Under the pieces are notes generated by a model that was not told the DNA's origin, did not search any database, and saw only the letters and a list, made by a program, of their open reading frames with translations. 64,000 nt of DNA from contig OV884058.1 in the NCBI GenBank assembly GCA_930367215.1, positions 219,398,208 through 219,462,207 of the forward strand, in the 5' to 3' direction. The stretch comes from Pollenia angustigena. Taxonomy: Eukaryota; Arthropoda; Insecta; Diptera; Polleniidae. The position numbers and the translations under genes were made by a program. Numbering within the stretch: the stretch's first letter is position 1; each line of letters begins with the position of its first letter. Positions 56,741 through 64,000 of the stretch are shown piece after piece.

Positions 56741-57303
56741 GCGGTATGAACTAAGTCCCCAATGAACTAACTCCCCAAACCCAAAATGAACTAAGTCCCC
56801 AAACGACTGTATGTGAAAAAACAACAACGATATTTGGGGACTTCGTTCACGTTTTTGGGGGCATCGTTCATTTTATTTTTTGGGGAGTTAGTACATATGA
56901 ACGCAGTCCCCAAAAAATAAAATTAACTAAACCCCTAAATTATTTTTTGGGGACTTAGTTCACTTTCATTAGAGGACTTTTTTCACTCTTGCGGCTTCGC
57001 TTACTAAAGCTTCTCTGAACAGGCGGCCTTCGGCCGGTATAACACAGACCGGCTTCGCTAACTAAAGCTTCTCTGTATAGCCTGCCTTCGGCCGGGCGCA
57101 AGGATTTTCTCCTCTATGGTATAACAAAGACCGGCTTCGCTAACTAAAGCTTCTATGTGTAGCCGGCCTTTGGCCGGGCGCAAGGATGCAGAGAAGCTTT
57201 AGTTCGGGTTTTTTCCATAAATGAATGACGTCCCCAAATTTGGGGACTTAGCTCATTTTGGGTTTGGGGAGTTAGTTCATTGGGGACTTAGTTCATACCA
57301 CCG
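56741..57303. mobile_element. Foldback element with ~60-bp TIRs, 9-bp TSD and GC-rich modules (MULE-like?)
   Basis: The TSD TATTAGAAG is at 56732-56740 and 57304-57312. TIRs of about 60 bp, almost identical, are built from repeated GAACTAAGTCCCCAA and GAACTAACTCCCC phrases. Inside are three tandem modules of about 75 bp: CGGCTTCGCTAACTAAAGCT..GGCCTTCGGCCGGGCGCAAG (about 57000-57190). A 9-bp TSD suggests the Mutator-like superfamily, but no transposase is present. Confidence 0.85.
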
Positions 57304-57312
57304 TATTAGAAG

Positions 57313-57619
57313 CCTGCACAGTTCCATTTCAGCACACATTTAAAACATCTAAAAATTTAAAACTTTTTACATTAGTGTTTTACATAAGTGTCTTTGTCAC
57401 AAACAATTACTGAAGAACAGAGTGGACGACCAATTTACATAAATGTGTAGGAGCAAAAAATAAATGCTTCACTATAGTGAAAGTGCGGGTAAAGAAAAAG
57501 CTTTAAAAAACTAACAAGGGAATAAAAAATACTTGCGGCAATAAGATTGGGAACAACAAATACACAAATTCTTTATTCTTTTAATGTGAATTTTGGATAT
57601 GTTTGTACTAAATGTTTTT
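57313..57619. other. AT-rich spacer
   Basis: Nothing recognised. Confidence 0.4.
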
Positions 57620-59059
57620 ATACCCTCGACCACAATTAGTTGTGAAGAGGGTATATTAAGTTTGTCATTCCATGTGAAACTTTTTTATTATTCATCTCAG
57701 ACCCCCATATATATTCTGGGTCCTTGAGTAATTCTAAGTCGATTTAGCCATGTCCGTCTGTCTGTCCGTCTGTCTGTCCGTCTGTTGAAAACACGCTCAC
57801 TTTCGAAAAACTCAAAGGAAATAAACAAACTTGGCGTCAAATTGCTTGTAGTTATCCTAAGCAGTTTGGGATTGAAATCCAGCAAAATCGGTTTAATAGG
57901 ATCTGAGCTATGCATCAAAATGTGGAACCACCACCTAAAAAAAATTGATAATTTTGTTACAAAAACTAACATAAATGGTGGAAAAATGCACAGAATGATA
58001 TAAGATTTCGCAACAGTTCGTTTTATTTAACTGGAAATCACGCTGTAAAATTTCTTGAAGATCCGTCCATGATTTACCCTAGGCCCGATATAAGCCCTAC
58101 CCCGGAAAACAGTATAGTTAGCCTAAAACCCTAACTAACAATGCTATCATAACAAATTTTGGCACGTCACAGTTAAATAGGACTAGAAATGAAACTCTTA
58201 AGTTTCGTGAAGATCGGTCCATAATTTACTATAGGCCCCATATAAAACCTACTTCCGGAAAACAGTTCAGTACGCCTTAATCCGTAAAAAATAATGCTAT
58301 CATAACAAAATTTGGTACATCAAAATTTTTTTGAACTAAAAATAAGACTGTGAAATTTCGTGAAGATCGGTCCATAATTTACCATAGGCCCAATATAAAC
58401 CTTACTCCCGGAAAACAGCTTAGTACGCCTAAAAACGTAAAAAAGAATGTTATCATAACAAAATTTGGTACATCACAGTTTTATAGAACTAGAAATGCCA
58501 CTGTGAAATTTGGTGAAGATCGGTGCATAACTTACCATAGGCCTGATATAAAGCCCAATCTGGTAAAATGATTAAATACGCGGTAAACTTTCTTCCAGTT
58601 TAGCTTCATATGGCCAGAAAAAATGTTATGCAATTTTGTGATATACGGTTCATAATTTTCCTCAGATTCCATTTTAGCAGCCTTCTGAAATTTACTGCAA
58701 ACGCTTTAACTAATTGCACCGCTGTATTGAAATTTATGTTTTTTAATACCAGAAATCGTTCTGCAGAATTTGGGATGAATGGTTCATAGCTTACCATGGC
58801 TTTTATATAATTTGTTCTCCTGAAAATCATTTAAGTTCAGCTTAAACTGATATTCTACTCAAACTTTTTAAAATTGATTCTGATTGTAGATCAATAATTT
58901 TATAAAGGTCTAAACCGCAACAAATTTTAATGCAGATGTCTGTTTTTACAAAGATTATAATAATAAATAGACATCATACAGATATGACTCCTAAAACATT
59001 CGAAGTGTCGGTGGAGGGTATCTTAGATTCGGCACAGCCGAATATAGCACTCTAACTTG
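57620..59059 (+). mobile_element. Mini-me/Helitron-like repeat, long copy
   Basis: Head TATACCCTCGACCACAATTA with a self-pairing TATACCCTC..GAGGGTATA. Then the CTAAGTCGATTTAGCC core and the (GTCY)n run GTCCGTCTGTCTGTCC (57749-57784). The body of four to five imperfect units of about 150 bp has GTGAAGATCGGTCCATAATT and AACAAAATTTGGTAC phrases. The tail is GGAGGGTATCTTAG and the hairpin GATTCGGC-ACA-GCCGAAT (59026-59043), then ATAGCACTCTAACTTG. The ORFs inside are incidental. Confidence 0.7.
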
Positions 59060-59488
59060 TTTATGTTAATTACATTGGTAATATTGTAAATAGTTATTCT
59101 TTGAGAACACAGTTATTTATATAGGTACGCACATATCGTAAACTCATTATCGATTTGACCAACCGACAATTGATAAAAGAAAAATTGAGTTAGGTATGAA
59201 GTATACATATTTTTGATGCCTTTTTCTGAATTAAAATCCGATTTCACGAAATTTGTTATGGTTTCTGAGATATTTAGCATTAATTTTGTTCCATATAAAC
59301 TATTTAAAAATGTATTTAGTATTGTTTTGCCCTACACACCACTGTTAGGAGAATGCTGCAAATTCCTCATACAAAACCTTAAAAATTTTACTCTTGATTT
59401 GCTTCATTGCCGTAATAAAAAAAAAATAGTTAAATCGAAATCAAAATAAAATGTAAACGCCTCAATTCACAGCAATAAGTATTTGTAT
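59060..59488. other. AT-rich spacer
   Basis: The 78-codon ORF at 59213-59449 has no recognisable domain and is probably chance. Confidence 0.4.
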
Positions 59489-60349
59489 TAGGGATTGCTG
59501 TTCGGTTTTAATCGAAATCGAAACCGCGGTTTTAATGCCTGCAAAACCGAAACCGAAAACCGACCAAAAATCCTCGGTTTTAGCATTTACTTTATATATA
59601 TATTTATGCTAAAAGAAATTGCAAATTAAACATAATACTCGTACTTCATACAAAAAACTTTATACATAACAGCCTGGAACAATGGCAAGGTATTTTAAAA
59701 TTCTTCAATTTTAAATAAATACTAAAGCGGCCCATACACTTGCAATATAATTGTTTATGCTATTCGCCATATTATTTTAATTTTGTCCTATATTATGCAA
59801 TAAGTCGCACAATGGTTTCATTCATTCAATAAAAATGTGAACATAACCTATGGGAATAACGCTGGGTCTCCGCGTATCAATTTTTTGCTAAGCATAAGCA
59901 AAAACGTCGGCAGAACAATAGCGTTATAATTGCTGATTATATTGCTGGAGAGCATGAAATTGCTTTGCCATAAACAAACGTACAGATAAATGACAACCCA
60001 TTTCACAGCATATTGCTAAGCAATCAGAAGAGCAATCATTGCGCAATGGATTGCCACTCATGGCAATATGCGGTCTAGACGTCGCAAATTTAATGGAGCA
60101 ATCAAATTTGACGTTTGCCGCAATACCAGGGGTAACATAAACAGCATTGTTCAATGTTGACAACACACTTCATTTTCTTTTCGTTGTGCAATAAAAATCA
60201 AAAGTCTTTTGATTGTTGCTAATATATAAACATATATGTAGTTTTACTTGGGTATTATCAAAACCAAAAACCGAACCGAAACCGACCGGTTTTAATCATT
60301 TTAAAACCGAAACCGTGGTTTCACATTTTACGGTTTTAATTAAACTCTA
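59489..60349. mobile_element. hAT-like MITE with AAACCG subterminal repeats
   Basis: 861 bp. The ends are TAGGGATTGC and reversed TAGAGTTTAA. A perfect 8-bp TSD, ATTTGTAT, is at 59481-59488 and 60350-60357. At both ends there are many AAACCGAAACCG / CGGTTTTAA motifs (59503-59585 and 60260-60340). No transposase. Confidence 0.9.
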
Positions 60350-60357
60350 ATTTGTAT

Positions 60358-60840
60358 GCAGCACGAAAGCAACTTTTTAAAAATATACTTAGAAAAGTGG
60401 CTTATGGGACACAAAACAATTAATTTCACTTTCAATAAAGTTCTATTAACGTTCATGAACATTTACAAAAATGAAATTTACATCTTCAAAATTTTGCCGG
60501 AAGCAGGATGAAAATACAAAAAAAAATCTGTCGCGTATATTTTTAGAAGACTTCATGTAAACCTTTATAGTCGTTTTTGTCCACTATGACATTTTTTTGC
60601 TTATGCACCAAAGCAATAATGAGCAGAGGATATTTCAAACAAGTAAACATCGGAAATTCTTTGCATGCGTTCGCTTCATACGACACACAAGTGAAGATGA
60701 CAAATTCTAGCCGACTTCAGGAGGTAATTTTCAAATACTAGGAGAAGAGGCAAATAATGTTTATTGTATTAAAAGGTTTTGAAAAAACAAGAACTGCCTT
60801 AAATTGTGCGATGAACAGTAACGCATAGCTATAGTCATTG
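60358..60840. other. AT-rich DNA
   Basis: No feature recognised. Confidence 0.4.
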
Positions 60841-60842
60841 TA

Positions 60843-61155
60843 TCAGGTGATTTTTTAAGAGCTATAGGAAAGTTTAAAAAAAAAACACACATAAAATTCA
60901 GAAAAATTCATGAAATCTTTATTTGAATCGATAGTACGGTCCATATAATTGAATGTTTGAAGATGAACTTTCTTAACAGAGCACGCATTTTGATAATAAA
61001 ATTCAATAATTTGCAAGCGTTGTTCGTTTGTAAGACGATTCATGGTTAAATTATAGACCAAACTGAAGATGTTTGACAGTGAAACAAAACACGAAACGTG
61101 CGTCAGCTGTTTAAACCAGTGTTGCCAAAAAGATAATAGCTAAAAAATCACCCGA
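60843..61155 (-). mobile_element. Rosa-like mariner deletion derivative (313 bp)
   Basis: TA on both sides (60841-60842, 61156-61157). The ends are TCAGGTGATTTTTTAAGAGC and reversed TCGGGTGATTTTTTAGC. On the minus strand the first about 29 codons (MNRLTNEQRLQIIEFYYQNA) are joined directly to the extreme C-terminal region. It is a MITE-sized derivative of the same family as 37258 and 43821. Confidence 0.9.
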
Positions 61156-61243
61156 TAGTTCAACACAAACATTTTGTACACACATCTGATTGTTATTGTG
61201 TGTTTGATTGTAAAATATAAAGGCATTCAATATGTATTTATAC

Positions 61244-61779
61244 CAGGGACAGTAACAGGTTTTCCTTTTTTCATAAAAGTCAGATGAAAACAGTTATTTT
61301 TGGATTTTTATTTTTTCGATCAAAAATAACAGTAATTTTTTGATTTTTATTTTTTTGAACAAAAATAAAAGTTATTCTCTAAATAAATGTGCGCGTTTTA
61401 ATAATTTAGATGACTTTAATAATTATTTTAATGTGCATAAGGAGTTCCAATGATAATTATACACTAAAATAAAAATTTAAGTCAACTAAAAATTATTAAA
61501 TCACGTACATTTCTTTAGAGAATAACTTTTATTTTTGCTCGAAAAAATAAAAATCAAACAATAACAGTTATTTTTGTTCAAAAAAATAATAATCAAAAAA
61601 TAACTGTTAAGTTTGATCGAAAATATAAAAATCAAAATTATAAAAATCAATATATTTTATCATTGACAAGTGCATGAGGAACAATATGGTATACTTGAAT
61701 CAGTTTTTCGACATTTACTTCTACATATATGCTTTTTTTTGTTTTAAAATTCCAATATAACTGTTATTTTCGGTCCCTG
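61244..61779. mobile_element. hAT-type MITE with palindromic AAAATAACAGTTATTTT repeats
   Basis: The ends are CAGGGACAGTAACAG and reversed CAGGGACCGAAAATAACAG. A perfect 8-bp TSD, ATTTATAC, is at 61236-61243 and 61780-61787. Subterminal AAAAATAACAGTTATTTTTG-type repeats lie in both arms, which pair over much of the element. The centre is AT-rich. Confidence 0.9.
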
Positions 61780-61787
61780 ATTTATAC

Positions 61788-62595
61788 ATTTATTCCATCA
61801 TTTACAAAAAAATTTCTATACATATTTTATTTTTACTAACAATTGAATAGTACTTCAAGATAAATGTTAAAAAAGAGCATGGTCATGCAATTCTATGGTT
61901 ACAGCAATAGCAATAATATTTGTAGTGACTTCAAAAATGGCAGAAGTTTTCATCAAATTTACTTTCGTTAGTTGTCATTTCGTTTTTTTTTTTTTTTTGT
62001 TAATGAAAAATCTACTTTTTGGATCACCCTTTATGAGGAAACAATGAAAAGCTGAAGACAAATAATGATGATGTCAAATTTTGTCTGAACAAGAAAAAGT
62101 TTTCTATTTTTTTTTTAATTCTTGGGGTTTTTTTATACATTTTTTGACACTTGTAGTTGATTTGGGTCTTTATTGTGCCAACAAAAGAAAATTGTACTTA
62201 ACTTAATATCGGTTTATAAAGTATGCAACATACAGTGGTCGATAAAAGTGTGGGCAACGTAAACATTTTATACCGTCACCACAATAGTGGACGGCGTATT
62301 AAGCGTTTGTGCTGATGTTCAAATGATGATGATGATCAAAAATACACAACACGTTAAAAAGTTCAAAGTTAACCAACTTTCTGGCGCAAACACGTCAAAA
62401 TATTTTGCATGTAGCTTGTTCTATGAAAATACACTAGTTTACCTTTTTTTGACAGAAGACGACAGAGCGCGTGCACACAAACTCGTGTTACATACTTATA
62501 CCTTTAAGATGTAAGACGGATTGAGTAAATTGTTTACATCTGGCAACAATATCAATTTACAATTTTAAAGAATGGCATTTCGAGGGCCTATATTC
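61788..62595. other. AT-rich DNA with a possible Tc1-like end and a mini-me head scrap
   Basis: TACAGTGGTCGATAAAAGTG at 62232 looks like a Tc1-type terminus but has no visible partner. 62265-62320 (ACCGTCACCACAATAGTGGA, GTTTGTGCTGATGTTC) resembles mini-me heads. The 75-codon ORF at 62287 is not supported. Confidence 0.4.
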
Positions 62596-64000
62596 AAAAT
62601 CCTCTATCTTAAAAAACACAACTTTTCAGGAGAGCCAAAAAACTGTTTTTTTCGCGTATTTCTTGAGTTATTAAAATTCGGTATTCTACAATACTTTTGA
62701 AATCTACTACTGAAGCTCACAGGTAATTGGTTCATAAAATTTTGCATTATTGGGGACCTTATGCGAGATAGAGGGTTTTGCTTCTCAAAAATATTCAATA
62801 TGTATGTATAAAAATGAAAAGATTGAGGGTTTTACATTTTAAAAAAAATTAATTATTTTGAATTTATTTATGCCATCTGTCAGTGTTTAACGTGGCTTAT
62901 TTAAGATAATGGCTAATAATACAACATAAGATGAAAAAAAAACTTTACAATTAACAACATTAAACAAAAAGATATAGCAAAAATTTTTTTTTTCTGCTTT
63001 TTTTAATATGTTTCGAGTTTGACGCTCTTCAAATCTCGCAAATTCTTCCACTTATTTGGTTGAATTGAAAGTGGAGCAGAATATAGAGGTTTCGGTTCAA
63101 TATTGTCTGTATAAGGGTTAATGAACGGAATCGATTGGCAAGTGTTTAGATTGATTTTTCAACTTAATCTCTATCCTAGCATGGGCATTTGCGTATGGCC
63201 TTTCTCTAAGAACTTCTGTTCAATAACTTTATTATTTTAAGCAACAAAATTGGATAGAGCATTAGATAAGTAACGGTTACGGTTTTGGTAGCCACATCCA
63301 TCCGAGTTTGTAATTGGCAATAAATCTGATAAGCAATACGTTTTTAAATGATTTATAATAAAGGAAACAAATACCGACGCGGACAAATCACCATTGATTT
63401 TGCTCCACCAATAGTTTGTTCACTGATGAGTACCTATATTATAAATAGTAAAACTGTGTACCTGAAGGCGTTGCTTAAAGTAAATTGCTGATGCATTAAT
63501 ATTTTGACAAAGTTTTACTGGTTAAGCGTCCATTGTAAAAACGTGACGTACACCAGTCTCAGCTGCAATTTTATCAATACTTTTTTCATACTGTACACGA
63601 TGTTTTTTTTATTAAACGTGTTGATTATATTCATCAGCTGATACTATTATGTAAGTTTATCACACGATAATAATATTTTAATTACATACGATTTAAAAAA
63701 TCCTATAAATTACTTATTTTTTGACAATTATATCATAGATGAAACTTTAAAAGAAGACACTTTTTAAGCAGATTCCAACTTTTACCATTTATTTTTATGC
63801 CATGGATATTATATTTTAATATTTTAATTATAATTTAGTTCAGAATCGGCTTTCGCTATTTTAATAAACCATTAAAAATGTCAAATTCATGTTCAGCTTG
63901 CAGAAAATAGTAAAACCCATGCATTGCAGGAACAAGTTATTCAAAAAGGTATTTAAAAATGTATTATTAGAAAAGATAGAGGGTTTTGCATTCGGAAAAA
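62596..64000 (-). mobile_element. Putative DNA transposon with CAAAAYCCTCTATCTT ends, running to the window edge
   Basis: CAAAATCCTCTATCTT at 62597 is matched in inverted orientation at about 63975-63990 (CAAAACCCTCTATCTT). A second inverted copy at about 62766-62781 makes a 185-bp terminal hairpin at the left. Between the ends lies a decayed transposase-like reading on the minus strand. Confidence 0.55.
62995..63650 (-). pseudogene. Decayed transposase-like coding region
   Basis: In one mostly continuous minus frame, with several stops: QYEKSIDKIAAETGVRHVFT (about 63585-63530), YFKQRLQVHSFTIYNIG (about 63480-63430), W..INGDLSASVFVSFII (about 63400-63360), SDGCGYQNRNRYLSNAL (about 63305-63255), NNKVIEQKFLEKGHTQM (about 63236-63186) and PYTDNIEPKPLYSAPLSIQP (about 63120-63060). 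The acidic SDGC.YQNRN and GHTQM blocks recall a large insect family of DDE-type, transposon-derived proteins, whose superfamily name I cannot fix. The frame contains TAA/TGA codons, so it is a pseudogene. Confidence 0.5.

Noticed and set aside
56990..57190. Bacterial (endosymbiont) insertion, because of GC-rich palindromic modules
   Set aside because: The modules are enclosed by eukaryote-style TIRs with a 9-bp TSD, and a related module is inside a fly mariner. There is no bacterial coding sequence.
62232..62251. Tc1-like element end (CAGTGGTCGATAAAAGTG)
   Set aside because: No matching inverted partner or transposase was found in the window, so it is only mentioned, not called as an element.

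Overview
The window looks like an AT-rich, repeat-packed piece of a higher-fly (Muscomorpha, probably calyptrate) nuclear genome. This is inferred from the base composition, from DD41D rosa-type mariner relics, from GTCY-bearing mini-me-like repeats, from an RTE-like LINE and from a Cys-rich protein of a fly-like type. There is no sign of operons or of prokaryotic or organellar genes. Only one convincing intact host-type gene is visible: an intronless, 310-codon, cysteine-rich ORF at 6839-7771 (+). Nearly everything else is transposable elements, many of them nested, and most were found by pairing terminal inverted repeats (TIRs) with target-site duplications (TSDs).

Layout. 1-6.7 kb: a minus-strand relic of a GTACC-repeat element, a foldback element with about 190-bp arms, two mini-me/Helitron-like repeats, and a CAAGGCGAATT-type element containing a second member of its own family. 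6.8-8.4 kb: the host gene and its flank. 8.4-9.6 kb: a degenerate mariner. 9.2-23.3 kb: a direct tandem duplication of about 7.0 kb (9231-16230 and 16231-23267). Its left breakpoint lies inside the mariner and its right breakpoint inside a MITE, with 3-bp ATT microhomology. Each unit carries a second mariner, a 3.2-kb hAT-like element full of nested MITEs, and a mini-me-like repeat.

23.3-33 kb: a MITE split by tandem 560-bp tRNA-like units, further MITEs, and a CAAGGCGAATT element that carries a broken copy of a CWF19L2-like splicing-factor gene. 33-45 kb: two pieces of an RTE-like LINE (minus), a 236-bp-arm palindrome, and several deleted DD41D mariners that have themselves received insertions. 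44.8-47.7 kb: a LINE RNase H region split by a 2.38-kb hAT-like element with a perfect 8-bp TSD. 48-55 kb: unclassified repeats, tRNA-like units and a 2.9-kb GTACC element containing about 12 x 117-bp tandem repeats. 55-64 kb: foldback elements (one with a 9-bp TSD and GC-rich internal modules), a long mini-me-like repeat, two more hAT-type non-autonomous elements with perfect 8-bp TSDs, and a decayed transposase-like coding region at the right edge.

The genes do not form a pathway. What the window records is the order of mobile-element insertions, capture of a host gene fragment, and a segmental duplication. All family names come from recognisable motifs and from memory of the families; no database search was possible.
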